From the NCBI RefSeq assembly GCF_012913485.1, contig NZ_CP051774.1, forward strand, positions 4,712,001 to 4,776,000: a DNA stretch of 64,000 bases, given 5' to 3'. The number at the start of each line of letters is the position of its first letter. Within the stretch, counting starts at the first letter, position 1. Of the stretch, positions 23,623-32,100 are shown piece by piece. The position numbers and the translations under genes were made by a program. This stretch comes from Luteolibacter luteus. GTDB lineage: Bacteria; Verrucomicrobiota; Verrucomicrobiia; Verrucomicrobiales; Akkermansiaceae. The notes under the pieces were generated by a model, which saw nothing but the letters and a program-made list of their open reading frames with translations, made no database searches and had not been told where the DNA came from.

Positions 23623-25707
23623 TTACCACTTCACTTCGATGCCGGCGTAGACGCCGCGGCCATCTCCGGGGAGGAACTGGGCTTGGTCGCTACCGTTGGC
23701 GTCTTCAATGACTCCCGTAGTGGCAGCGTAGCGTTCGTCGGTGAGGTTCTTGCCCTCGATGAACCAAGAGATGCCCTCGTCGACACGGCGGCCCAGCTTG
23801 AAGCCGAGAAGCGCGTAGCTATCAGCCGAGAAGGTATTGGCATGGTCGATGAAGGCGTCGGATGGGACCCACTCGAAGGTGGGGCCGGCATACCAGCCGC
23901 AATCGTTTTCCCAGGTCAGTTCGCCGCGGATGAGGTGCTTGGGAAGTCCAGCAATGTAGTTGTCTCCGTAGATCGGATCGTTGTCGAAGCGATAGCTGCC
24001 GTAGGTCCAAGCACTGCGGAAAACGAGGCGATGTGCGGGGTTTTCCTCCCATGCCGCCCCCAGCAGATCGATCTCTCCAGCGAGCTCAACACCCTGGTGG
24101 ATGGTATCGTTGGCATTGATCGTGCCGGTGGCACCGCCGCCTGGCGGGATCTGGATGGTGAGCAGCTCATTCTCGATATCCGCGTGGTAGAGCGAGAGAT
24201 CCCAGCGGGCGAAGCGGTGGGTGCCGCGGGTGCCGATTTCATAGGTGAGTGCATCCTGTGCTTCGGTCGCGACCACGGCGGTACCCGATTCGCTGAAGGA
24301 AGGTGGCTCGTAGCTTCCGCTCACATTGGCGTAGACTTGGATGCTCTTCTCTTCATTGGCATCCCAGCGCAGGCCTACCTTCGGTGCGAAGTCATCGTAG
24401 CTCCGGTCATAGCTGCTGTTCGGCGGTGTGGGGCCGAACACGCGGCGGTTCTCGCGTTCATTGTGGGAAGCGGCGGCGCCGAGGATCCCCGTGAATCCGG
24501 CCCCGAGTTCCAGCTGGCTTTCCACGAAGGCTTCCAGATTGGTCGCGATCTGATCGTTCTTCTGGACGAGCGCGCCGCGGTCCCCGCCGACGTTCAAGTA
24601 GTTGGCGGCGTCGGTCTCCCCGCGCGTGAACATCACACCTGCGCGAAAGCGTTGTTCGCGACCGAAGAGCTCATCGGTATTCGTCAGGGTCAGACCTAAC
24701 AATCCATCGTTCGAACGCTGGTCGACGACTTGGAAGATAGGGTGATCGAGATCCTTGTAGGTCCATGCGCCGATGAAATCGAGCGAGGTGTTCCCGTTCG
24801 TTACGGTGGTCTTGCTCGCGAGCCGGAAGAGCTGGAAGTCACGCTTCTGGTCTCCGATGATCTGGGTGAGTCCCGCTTGTTCGGGGTCTGTCTCCAACTG
24901 GGCCTTGGTCAGGTTTCCGGGAAGCTCCGAGTCGGTGAAGACGGAGGTGAGGTAGAGGCGCGTTTCGATGTTGTCCGCGATCTTCCACCCGAAGTTGGCG
25001 AAGAGGCGCTGGTTGTTCTGAGCAGAATGATCCCGGAAGCCATCCTGGGATGCCTGCGAGAGGCTGAAGTAGAGATCGCGCGAACCTTCGCTGAAGCCGC
25101 CTGCGAGGCGTGCGCGGAAGTAGCCGAAGGAGCCGGCCTCGAGGCGTGCCGAGTAGCCCGGAGAAGTGAGGCCGGTATGCGTGATGTAATCGATCGCGCC
25201 GCCGAGAGTGGAGGAGCCATAGGCGAGGGCATTTCCGCCGCGCCAGACATTGATGTACGAAGCGGATAGTGGATCGAGCGCCTGGAAGTCGAAGCCACCG
25301 TCCGCAAGATTCAGCGGCACGCCGTCCTGGAGGAGGCGGATACCGCGACCGTGGAAGGTACGCTGGAGGCCCGAGCCGCGGATGGAAAGCCGGGCTTCAT
25401 CCGAGCCGAAGCGCGGCTGGGCGAAGACCCCGGCGGAGAGGGCAAAGGTATCCGCAACGGTGCTGGCGCGACCCGTGAGATAGCGCTCGGCATCGACGAC
25501 TTCGACGCCACCGGGCGTCTTTTCGAGATCGGCACGGCTATCCTTCACCGTGGGAACGGTCAGGGAAGGGGATTCCTTTTTGCCTGCGGGAGTGGCCTCG
25601 ACGACCATTTCGTCGAGCTGGTGGGGTTTCTCCTCTGCAAAGGAGTTCTGAATGAGGATGCCGCTCAGGGCGGCGGTGGTGAGGCTGAAAACTTGAAAAG
25701 CGTGCAT
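23623..25707 (-). CDS. TonB-dependent outer-membrane receptor
   Basis: A 694-residue beta-barrel receptor for active import of a metal chelate. Signal peptide at residues 1-24 (VFSLTTAALSGILIQNSFA), possible TonB box LDEMVVEAT near 31-39, then the plug domain (TPGGVEVVDAERYLTGRAST, ARLSIRGSGLQRTFHGRG, GIRLLQDGVPLNLADGG, YGSSTLGGAIDYIT) and a 22-strand barrel ending in the aromatic VYAGIEVKW. The plug and barrel resemble FecA-like siderophore/ferric-citrate or copper receptors; the ligand is not determined. The downstream same-strand PepSY protein and upstream Cys-rich protein support metal uptake. A strong leader hairpin lies upstream of the start. Confidence 0.92.
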   Translation of the reverse strand: MHAFQVFSLTTAALSGILIQNSFAEEKPHQLDEMVVEATPAGKKESPSLTVPTVKDSRADLEKTPGGVEVVDAERYLTGRASTVADTFALSAGVFAQPRFGSDEARLSIRGSGLQRTFHGRGIRLLQDGVPLNLADGGFDFQALDPLSASYINVWRGGNALAYGSSTLGGAIDYITHTGLTSPGYSARLEAGSFGYFRARLAGGFSEGSRDLYFSLSQASQDGFRDHSAQNNQRLFANFGWKIADNIETRLYLTSVFTDSELPGNLTKAQLETDPEQAGLTQIIGDQKRDFQLFRLASKTTVTNGNTSLDFIGAWTYKDLDHPIFQVVDQRSNDGLLGLTLTNTDELFGREQRFRAGVMFTRGETDAANYLNVGGDRGALVQKNDQIATNLEAFVESQLELGAGFTGILGAAASHNERENRRVFGPTPPNSSYDRSYDDFAPKVGLRWDANEEKSIQVYANVSGSYEPPSFSESGTAVVATEAQDALTYEIGTRGTHRFARWDLSLYHADIENELLTIQIPPGGGATGTINANDTIHQGVELAGEIDLLGAAWEENPAHRLVFRSAWTYGSYRFDNDPIYGDNYIAGLPKHLIRGELTWENDCGWYAGPTFEWVPSDAFIDHANTFSADSYALLGFKLGRRVDEGISWFIEGKNLTDERYAATTGVIEDANGSDQAQFLPGDGRGVYAGIEVKW

Positions 25708-25774
25708 GGGTCAAAGGCACCGCGCGGACGCGATGCGTGAGAGATGATGAAAAAAAGAAAGGAGAGGAAGGATT

Positions 25775-25812
25775 CCTCCCGCCGGGTGCTCATGAGTCTC
25801 CCCGACGGGAGG
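25775..25812 (-). promoter_or_regulatory. Leader hairpin upstream of the TonB receptor
   Basis: A 12-bp stem (25775-25786 with 25801-25812, one G-U pair on the minus transcript) and 14-nt loop lie 67 nt before the start codon. On the transcript it is followed, after about 20 nt, by TTTCTTTTTTTC. It might be an attenuator or a structured 5' UTR; no known riboswitch consensus (cobalamin, TPP, FMN) could be fitted. Confidence 0.45.
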
Positions 25813-25981
25813 CCGGCCCCTTATCCTTGCGCTTCCGGGATTAACCGGTTGTGCGAGGCCGGAAAGCGTCGTGCGGGCATGACGAAGCAGAAGCCGCGGA
25901 GCGTGGCGGGGAGAGGACACGAAGGCCCATGTAGGGCGGAATGCACCTGTTCCTCGCCGGTTGGTCAGGACGGCCTACACC

Positions 25982-26395
25982 TCAGGCGATGATCCTCGGC
26001 GGCGGGACCGGCGGTGAGGCTCCCGCGGTTTCAACGGGCACGCAGAGGCCCGGAAACGAAATGGCGGAACTTTTCGTGAAGCGCGGCGGCTTCAGCGAGA
26101 CGAGTTCACATGGCAAGAAGTCCTGAAGGATCTTTCCCGCGCTGATGGACGACGGCAGCGGGACGTCTTTCTTCTCCTGGGAGCCATCCGCCTTTTTTGC
26201 CTCGGCGATCTTGCAACAGAGAGCGCAGGGCTTTTCTCCGCTGAAGGTATCCTTGGCTCCCTGCAGCAGGCCTTCATGTTTGGAATAGCTCACCAACATT
26301 CCTGCCCATGCATACACCTGCATGAGGGAATAGGGCCCTCCCGCGAGGTGCAGGCAGCCGAGTGAAACCAAAAGGATCTGGAAAAGCTTCTTCAG
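25982..26395 (-). CDS. Small membrane-anchored Cys-rich protein, possible metal-binding
   Basis: About 137 residues from a probable non-ATG start at 26395 (CTG); no ATG lies near the natural N-terminus, which should begin KKLFQILLVSLGCLHLAGGP and contains a signal-anchor helix. A motif CALCCKIAEAKK near residue 50 carries paired cysteines, and a Pro/Ala-rich tail follows. Proteins of this kind accompany TonB receptors in Verrucomicrobia (from memory), perhaps in copper or iron handling. The open frame extends to 26692 with 99 more residues that look non-native and Arg-rich, so the upstream part is rejected. Start uncertain; function unknown. Confidence 0.5.
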   Translation of the reverse strand: MKKLFQILLVSLGCLHLAGGPYSLMQVYAWAGMLVSYSKHEGLLQGAKDTFSGEKPCALCCKIAEAKKADGSQEKKDVPLPSSISAGKILQDFLPCELVSLKPPRFTKSSAISFPGLCVPVETAGASPPVPPPRIIA

Positions 26396-26859
26396 GGTGA
26401 GAGACCGTGTTCGAAGCGCAAGGATGGGTGGAGGGGTAGGGAGCAGGGCGAGAACGCGCAAGGTCAAAGTGTGGAAGCGAGACCAGTGCTTTCCCTCCCG
26501 AGGATGCTCTCCTGCGCCGGCACGAAAGAAAATATCGCGAGTGGCGAAAGGGTACCCGTGCCCTCCCCGTAAAGCAGAAGAACGTGAGCCGTTATCCCCC
26601 CCGGAACTCCGACTCACGTTCTTTCTGGTTTTTGCGAACCACGCCGTCTTGTCGTGTCGGCTGAAGTCCCCCCGGAATTCAGTATCGAGCAATGTGACAA
26701 GCCGCTTGGTCCGGCTTTGCCGTTGCTGTGTGAGTGCACTGCAAACGGTTCAGCGAAAATGCCCGGATCGAGTCTTTTGGCGAGGACTAAATTGCCTGAA
26801 AACGCGGAAAGTTTTTCGCAATTATTCCCAATTTGCGGGCTGTTGTGTTTGAAACCTGC
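26396..26859. other. Non-coding stretch between a small Cys-rich gene and glnD
   Basis: No supported gene. It contains an inverted repeat with a 10-bp perfect stem (26579-26588 with 26613-26622) whose loop is a C-rich 24-nt stretch, which on the minus strand is followed by TTCTGCTTTA; it may end the glnD transcript, though it lies 240 nt after the stop. The sequence next to glnD (26700-26858) is relatively AT-rich. Confidence 0.5.
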
Positions 26860-29604
26860 CTATTGGCCGTCTTTTTTGCCGATCAAGTCTTCGATGCTGT
26901 GTTGGAGGCGATCCAAGAGTGCATCATCCCCGACTTTCTCGCCATCGCGGGTGGTCACATAGAAGGTATCCATCGCCGCGCCCTTCTCGGTCGAGATGCG
27001 TGCATTGGCGGTGTTCAGTCCATGGGTGTTGATCGCGTGGAAGAGATCGTGCAGCAAGCCGATGCGGTCCACGGCCTGGATCTCGATGGCGGTGCAGTTT
27101 GGATGCAGATCGTTCGAGACATAGGCGCGTACCGGGAAGGCCATGCCGTGATCGTCCTTCGGCCGTAGCAAGTTCGGGCGGCGACGGAAGTAGCGGGCGT
27201 GCTCGTACTTTTCCAGAAGGCCCACTTCCTTCAAGGTGGTCGACAAGCGCTTCCGCAGCGCGAGGTCGGAGACGGGCTCGAAGTTTGTGGTGCAGACGCG
27301 GAAGATATCCAGCACCACGCCGTCGGTACGGGTGAAGAAGTCCGCGGAGAGAATGTTCAATTCCTCGGAAGCGAGGGCGCAGCAGATCTTTTCCAACAGC
27401 AGCGGCCGGTCATGTGTGGCGATGACCAATTCGGTATAGCCCTTCTCCGGCATGTCGATCCACTGCAGCGAGCAGTCGAAGACATCCTCGTCCTTCTTCG
27501 GCTCCAAGCGGAGCACGGCTTTCACGTGGGCGGCGACCGAAGCTGCATCGCGGAAACGGAAATAGGAATCCGGCATGCGGCGGAAGTGCTCGTCCACCGC
27601 GGGATCTTCCTCATCCTTGAGCTGGCCCTTCACCTGTTCCTTCAGGTCCTTTTTCTCCGAGCGGATGGACGCTGTGTAGCGTTCCTTGCCCTCTTTCAGG
27701 AAGATGCGGGTGCTGGAGTGAAGCTGGAGCATGAGGGTCTCCTTCCAGCTCGACCAGGTCTCGGTATTCGTCCCGTTCGAGTCGGCGTAGCTAAAGAGCA
27801 GCAGCAGATCGAGGCGCTCCTTCGTTTTCACGATGCGCGCGAACTCGGCGACCACGTCCGGGTCCTCGATATTCCGCGTGGTGGCGAAGCGCCAAAAGGT
27901 CAGGTGGTGATCCACCAGGAACATGATCAAGGTGCGGCGCGGTCCGTGCACCTGCAGGCGATTGCAGAGGCGTGAAGCCAGCATGGCGGAACCGTCCGTG
28001 TGCTCGCGGACGTTTTCCGCGCGACCGGTGTCGTGAAGGATCAGCGCGAGATAGAGCGCATAGGGATCCTGCGCCTCATGGAAGAGGCGGCGGTAGATTT
28101 CCTTCTTCGGGTCATCGGTGCCGACCAGGGCATCCAGCTCCTCGATGCAGCGCAAGGTATGCTCGTCGGCGGTGTAGCGATGAAAGAATTCGTGCTGCAC
28201 GAGGCAATCGAGCGCGCCGAACTCCGGCAAATAGCGGCCGAGGAAACCCACGCGATGCATCTGGCGCAGCGTGCGCGCGACATCGCCCTTCCGCTCGAGT
28301 ATTGCCTGGAAGGTTTCGCGATTCGCCTTCGAGTAGCGGAAAGGGCGATCAATGTCCTCGCGGTGGGCCTTGATAAGGCGCCGCATCGGCGGGCTGAGGC
28401 GCAGACCACGGAGCTGGGTTTGCTGGAACATCCGCATCATGCGGTTGGGATCCTCATCGAAGATCTCGTTGTTCAGCGGATAGATGCGGCCATCGCGCGC
28501 GATGAAGCTATCGAACTCCTCGCGTTTCTTCGAGCGGAGCATGAGGAAGGACTTCAGGCCCGTGACGGCCATTTCCTCCTGCTCGATCTCGAAGGCTTCC
28601 ATCAGCGAATTCGTGTGCTGATAGAGGCTGCGGGTATGGCGGTAGTAGTCCCGCATGAAGGTCTCCGTGCGGCGCAGGATGCTGCGTTCCGGATAGTGGA
28701 AATCGGTGGCGACCACGCCTTGAAGGCGCAGGGTGAGTTGGTCGCTGCCGCGGCCGGCCTGGTAGTGCAGCTCATTCCGCACGCGGTTCAGGAAATCGTA
28801 GGCGGCCTCGATCTTCCGGAGCGCGGTGGCGGTGAGGAGCTTGTCATCGACGAGCTTGCGCAGGTCCGTGGTGCCGCGCTTCACGCGGGCGACCCAGCGG
28901 ATATTGTGATAGTCCCGCATGCCGCCGCAGCCTTCCTTCACGTTCGGCTCCTGGAGGAAGACGGTCTTGGAGAACTTCTGGTGGCGGGTGCGCAGGTCCT
29001 GGCGACGCAGCTCGAAGAACGCTTCCTGGCCCTTGGTCAGGCACTCCTTGTCAAAGCGGGTCTGGAACTCGCCGAAGAGCTTCTTGTCGCCCGCGATGAG
29101 ACGGGCATCGATCAGTGCGGTCTTGTTCTGCTGGTCGGCTTTGGCCTGCTCCACGCACTCGGCGATCGAGCGGCAGGCGTGGCCTACCTTGAAACCGACG
29201 TCCCACATGAGGTAGAGGATTTCCTGGACGAGGGCGGAGAGGTCTTCCGGAAGCTTGTTCGAGGCACGGGGCAGGAGGAACAAGAGATCAATGTCCGACC
29301 CCGGATTCAGCGTGCCGCGGCCGTAGCCGCCGAGGGCGACGAGGGCGAGCACCGGTGCCTCCTTGCGCTTGGAAAGGGCGAGGTCGAAGAGCGAGCGCAG
29401 CACGACATCCAGCAGCTCCGCCCGGGCATTTGCGATCTCCAGTCCGCCCGCCCCGGCGCGGTGGCGCAGCTTGATCCGATGCTCCTCAATCTTGAGGAAA
29501 CGGCGGTAGAGCGCGATCCGTTCGGCTGGGGAGAGGTGGCCCTGGACGGCGGGTTTGAGAGCCGTCTTGGCGTGGGCCTGAAGCGTTTTCAAATGGGCAG
29601 ACAT
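26860..29604 (-). CDS. glnD: [Protein-PII] uridylyltransferase/uridylyl-removing enzyme GlnD
   Basis: GlnD senses glutamine and adds or removes UMP on PII proteins, controlling nitrogen assimilation. The 914-residue product (ATG 29602-29604; a TTG 39 nt earlier would add 13 residues) shows the nucleotidyltransferase core GGYGRGTLNPGSDIDLLFL near 92-110 with catalytic Asp pair, the GlnD-UR helical and HD domain (EFFHRYTADEHTLRCIEEL, ALILHDTGR, LVDHHLTFWRF), and two C-terminal ACT domains (residues about 710-890; AVDRIGLLHDLFHAINTHGL, TEKGAAMDTFYVTTRDG). No glnB or amtB neighbours are in the window. Length and domain order are normal for the family. Cytoplasmic. Confidence 0.97.
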   Translation of the reverse strand: MSAHLKTLQAHAKTALKPAVQGHLSPAERIALYRRFLKIEEHRIKLRHRAGAGGLEIANARAELLDVVLRSLFDLALSKRKEAPVLALVALGGYGRGTLNPGSDIDLLFLLPRASNKLPEDLSALVQEILYLMWDVGFKVGHACRSIAECVEQAKADQQNKTALIDARLIAGDKKLFGEFQTRFDKECLTKGQEAFFELRRQDLRTRHQKFSKTVFLQEPNVKEGCGGMRDYHNIRWVARVKRGTTDLRKLVDDKLLTATALRKIEAAYDFLNRVRNELHYQAGRGSDQLTLRLQGVVATDFHYPERSILRRTETFMRDYYRHTRSLYQHTNSLMEAFEIEQEEMAVTGLKSFLMLRSKKREEFDSFIARDGRIYPLNNEIFDEDPNRMMRMFQQTQLRGLRLSPPMRRLIKAHREDIDRPFRYSKANRETFQAILERKGDVARTLRQMHRVGFLGRYLPEFGALDCLVQHEFFHRYTADEHTLRCIEELDALVGTDDPKKEIYRRLFHEAQDPYALYLALILHDTGRAENVREHTDGSAMLASRLCNRLQVHGPRRTLIMFLVDHHLTFWRFATTRNIEDPDVVAEFARIVKTKERLDLLLLFSYADSNGTNTETWSSWKETLMLQLHSSTRIFLKEGKERYTASIRSEKKDLKEQVKGQLKDEEDPAVDEHFRRMPDSYFRFRDAASVAAHVKAVLRLEPKKDEDVFDCSLQWIDMPEKGYTELVIATHDRPLLLEKICCALASEELNILSADFFTRTDGVVLDIFRVCTTNFEPVSDLALRKRLSTTLKEVGLLEKYEHARYFRRRPNLLRPKDDHGMAFPVRAYVSNDLHPNCTAIEIQAVDRIGLLHDLFHAINTHGLNTANARISTEKGAAMDTFYVTTRDGEKVGDDALLDRLQHSIEDLIGKKDGQ

Positions 29605-29652
29605 CCGGTGCGTGCAGGGTGCGTCGATTTCCGCGATGGTCAAGACGGGGAA

Positions 29653-30927
29653 CTACGGGAATCGAAAGCTTGTGAATAACCTGTGGATAGATTTCGAACA
29701 AGCCCTGCGGACTGCTGATAACGAGTCATTCCGGGAGGTGGCCGAAGTCCGCAATTTTGCACGCCGTCCTGCGGGTGCGACTTTCGCAGAGGTGGTAGTG
29801 CGGGAGAGCAGGAGGGGGGAGGCAATCGCTGGCAAGACGGGTGAGGTGTCTACCTTGAAGCGCATGAATTTCTTTTCCACGCCCGGATTCAGCCGGACCA
29901 TCAGGGTGGTGGCATTGTCAGTCATCAAGATGCTGGAGCCATCTTCCCCGGCATTGACCCAAGAGGTGAGATTGGTGCCGGACTGGACCTGATAGAAGAG
30001 GCCATCTTCGGCTGCGGCGGGGTTTTTGTTGAGGGTCCATGTCAGGCCGGAAGACCCGGCGATCGGAGTGGGGAGCATGCTGGGGGCCCGGGGGTCCAAG
30101 GTGAGCATGAACTCGATGACGTTCTTGATGTTGTCCCCGTCATCATCGTCTTCAGGTCCGCCCTGGAGGCCGTTTGCCAAGGCCCATTGTGAATAATTGG
30201 TCGGCGGAGCCACCTGCAGCATGTCGAAGCCGTCCGTGCCGGGGTCGTCGGTGAAGATGATGTTTTTCTGTTCCTCGGTCAGATACTCGGTGGTCCCGCC
30301 GTTTTTGACCATGAGGTTGTCGGTCGATGCGGTGTGGACATTGAGCCCAAGATTGAAGCCGATCTGACGAGCGGCGACGGCAGCGATGATGTCCCAACCA
30401 TCGGCCCCGGTCAGGTGATTGGCCCCGACGTGAATGGCAGAGCCGTTCGAGTCGACGAAAGCGGCTCCGGCGGAGACGTTGTCATCTTCGTGGGGGTAGG
30501 TCGGGGCGATCTCGACAAAGAACATGTTGATCACGATCGCGCTGGTGCTTTTCGGCGGGGAGCCTGCGCTGTCGACGATGATAGCCAGGTCCCCCTCCGG
30601 CCGCGCTTCCACCTCGTAGTTTCCGGATCCTTGATAGGCGAAGTTACTCGGGTAGTTCACAAAAGGCAGCCAATCGATCCGGACGCCGGCTTGGGCCCAG
30701 ATGGCATTCACCTGCCGCTGGATGTAGAGGGTGGTGGCGCTGTCTCCAAAGGTGGTGGCCATCGTGATCCCGTCGTTTCTCGTGACGCGGATAGGTTGGA
30801 CCTGGACCCGGTGGGTGATCGGGACTGGTGGCTGCACCCTGACTTCTGCCGATGCCGGCAAAACGATGGAAAGAATGATGCCGAGCGCCGGATGACTTTG
30901 GAAAGACGGTTTGCAGGCAAGACGCAC
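29653..30927 (-). CDS. Secreted protein with degenerate zincin motif
   Basis: A 424-residue exported protein from a GTG start (30925-30927) with a signal peptide (PALGIILSIVLPASAEV). The centre resembles M10/reprolysin-like secreted zincins, but the expected HExxHxxGxxH site reads AARQIGFNLGLNVH near residue 187-200: the first His, the Glu and the second His are replaced by R, Q and F, so zinc hydrolysis is unlikely. A C-terminal module with a TSP3-like acidic linker (GGPEDDDDGDNIKNVIEFML) and a sandwich ending KKFMRFKV is typical of Verrucomicrobia. The last 60 residues (DTSPVLPAIASPLLLS onward) look like unfinished readthrough, perhaps after a frameshift. Function unknown. Confidence 0.7.
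   Translation of the reverse strand: MRLACKPSFQSHPALGIILSIVLPASAEVRVQPPVPITHRVQVQPIRVTRNDGITMATTFGDSATTLYIQRQVNAIWAQAGVRIDWLPFVNYPSNFAYQGSGNYEVEARPEGDLAIIVDSAGSPPKSTSAIVINMFFVEIAPTYPHEDDNVSAGAAFVDSNGSAIHVGANHLTGADGWDIIAAVAARQIGFNLGLNVHTASTDNLMVKNGGTTEYLTEEQKNIIFTDDPGTDGFDMLQVAPPTNYSQWALANGLQGGPEDDDDGDNIKNVIEFMLTLDPRAPSMLPTPIAGSSGLTWTLNKNPAAAEDGLFYQVQSGTNLTSWVNAGEDGSSILMTDNATTLMVRLNPGVEKKFMRFKVDTSPVLPAIASPLLLSRTTTSAKVAPAGRRAKLRTSATSRNDSLSAVRRACSKSIHRLFTSFRFP
29671..29690 (-). promoter_or_regulatory. Pair of DnaA-box-like sites
   Basis: On the minus strand the two sites read TTATTCACA (29671-29679, perfect to TTATNCACA) and CTATCCACA (29682-29690, one mismatch), spaced by 2 nt. They fall in the suspicious tail of the preceding reading frame and just upstream of glnD. 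Only two are seen, so this is not enough to call an origin. Confidence 0.35.
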
Positions 30928-31044
30928 GATTTCTTACTATTTGAAAAGGCGTGATTTACAAGGTCCGAGGTCCGGAATTGCGGTGCTTTTCCGGGAGAGA
31001 TTCAGCAGTGGACAAAACGCCGGGGGGAGACCACAAGCCAGCCC

Positions 31045-31356
31045 ATGAAGAAGACATTCCCGCTCGCCAGTGACGGAACAGACCCGAAGCCGGAACGGGC
31101 GCTTGAAGCGATCAAGCATGAGCTTCGCAAGTATCTGAAGCGGGAGCGACGCAAGCCGCTGCCCGAGGGTGCGGATTTCTGGGATTTCGATTGCAAGGTG
31201 GGGAAGGGGGACGCGGTCCCCGAGGCAAGGCATTCCGCCGACGTGGAGCGAGCGGTGGAGGACGCGGTGAAGGAGGGATGTCCGTCCGTCTACGTGGAGA
31301 TCCTGGCCAAGCCGGGCCTACGTGCGAAAAAGAGTACGGAAGAAAGCGGATCCTGA
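31045..31356 (+). CDS. DUF6172-family protein
   Basis: A 103-residue cytoplasmic protein. The sequence MKKTFPLASDGTDPKPERAL followed by KHELRKYLKRERRKPLPEG and DFWDFDCKVG matches the small DUF6172 family, found in many bacteria, of unknown function. The last 20 residues (KPGLRAKKSTEESGS) are an unconserved polar tail. It lies 80 nt before tRNA-Leu on the same strand. It has no obvious partner, and the weak GGGGGGAGA 15 nt upstream may be its ribosome site. Confidence 0.75.
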   Translation: MKKTFPLASDGTDPKPERALEAIKHELRKYLKRERRKPLPEGADFWDFDCKVGKGDAVPEARHSADVERAVEDAVKEGCPSVYVEILAKPGLRAKKSTEESGS

Positions 31357-31436
31357 GGGAAGGGCTAGACTCCCGGCAGGGAATGATCATCCTTCGCGCC
31401 GGGTTGACAGGTCCTGAAAGGATCGTGGATCAAGAT

Positions 31437-31522
31437 GCCACCGTGGCGGAATCGGTAGACGCCGCGGACTTAAAATCCGTTGCAGGGTAACCTGCGTGCC
31501 GGTTCGAGTCCGGCCGGTGGCA
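31437..31522 (+). tRNA. tRNA-Leu(UAA)
   Basis: An 86-nt tRNA folds as a class II cloverleaf: acceptor 31437-31443 with 31515-31521 and discriminator A at 31522; anticodon loop CTTAAAA with anticodon TAA at 31471-31473; variable arm TGCAGGGTAACCTGCG; T-arm GGTTCGAGTCC (31501 on). Anticodon UAA reads UUA and UUG leucine codons. CCA is not encoded. Its 3' end is duplicated at 36965-36995, so it served as an attachment site. Confidence 0.97.
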
Positions 31523-31527
31523 CTTTG
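31497..31527 (+). repeat. Direct repeat DR1 (attL-like), tRNA-Leu 3' end
   Basis: Thirty-one bases from the tRNA T-arm through the 3' end plus CTTTG. Identical to 36965-36995 at 29 of 31 positions (differences: C/T in the T-loop and A/C at the discriminator position). Confidence 0.85.
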
Positions 31528-31687
31528 AATTATGATGAGTTGTTCGCATTTTGTGCGGTCGGAGTGAACGAGTGCTTAGGTGGCTCATCCCAAATATTGC
31601 CTTATAAAGTTCGAACTGATGTCCGCTGGCAAAAGGAGCCCGACCGGTTCAAATCAAATCCGTTCCACCTCTCCCCGGGATTGAGCA

Positions 31688-31948
31688 TCTTAGCGGGTGG
31701 GCCATGGCCACCTCGTCATTTCCTTCGATGACACAGAGGATGTCGTGGGGAACGTGCAAGTTCATTGAGGCCTCGAAGACCGCCTTAAATCTGCCACCGA
31801 GCGTTCGGACAAGGTCTTCGAAAGCGGCGGGATCGTTGTTCTCAATGCGGCCTTTCCTAGCTGTGGAGCCATCGTCGGCGAGCACGTGGATTTGGCTGAA
31901 ACGTTTGTGCGCGTCGACGCCGATGCGGCAATGTGCTGATGTTTTCAT
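31688..31948 (-). pseudogene. Truncated IS110-family transposase (N-terminal part)
   Basis: From ATG 31946-31948 about 87 residues match the N-terminal RuvC-like DEDD domain of IS110-family transposases: IGVDAHKRFSQIHVLADDG, then GRFKAVFEASMNLHVPHDI and EVAMAHPLR. The first Asp and the Glu of DEDD are present; the remaining catalytic residues and the C-terminal transposase_20 domain are missing, and downstream residues (CSIPGRGGTDLI) do not continue the family. The 150 bp upstream may be the IS left end. A remnant, no longer able to move. Confidence 0.8.
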
Positions 31949-32100
31949 GGGCTTCCGTGTCGATTGGAATTGGAACCCGCTATGTTGTCACGGGTGGAAC
32001 CGACGCGGAGCCCTACTGCTCCCTTTCAACGGTAAGCCGTTGGGGCGGTCTTTGAAGTGAGGAGGTTCAGGTTTTCAGCTCGTAAACCCGCGCCGGGCGA

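Noticed and set aside
25813..25981. Cobalamin or other riboswitch upstream of the TonB receptor
   Set aside because: The conserved B12-box and core pairings could not be found on the transcribed strand; only the isolated hairpin is kept.
28000..29679. 559-codon plus-strand frame over glnD
   Set aside because: Antisense to a secure glnD coding region; composition is that of a shadow frame.
31949..32100. A third REP-like copy beside the IS110 remnant (CGTTGGGGC near 32040)
   Set aside because: Only the short terminal motif matches; the rest differs from copies A and B and more likely belongs to the IS end.
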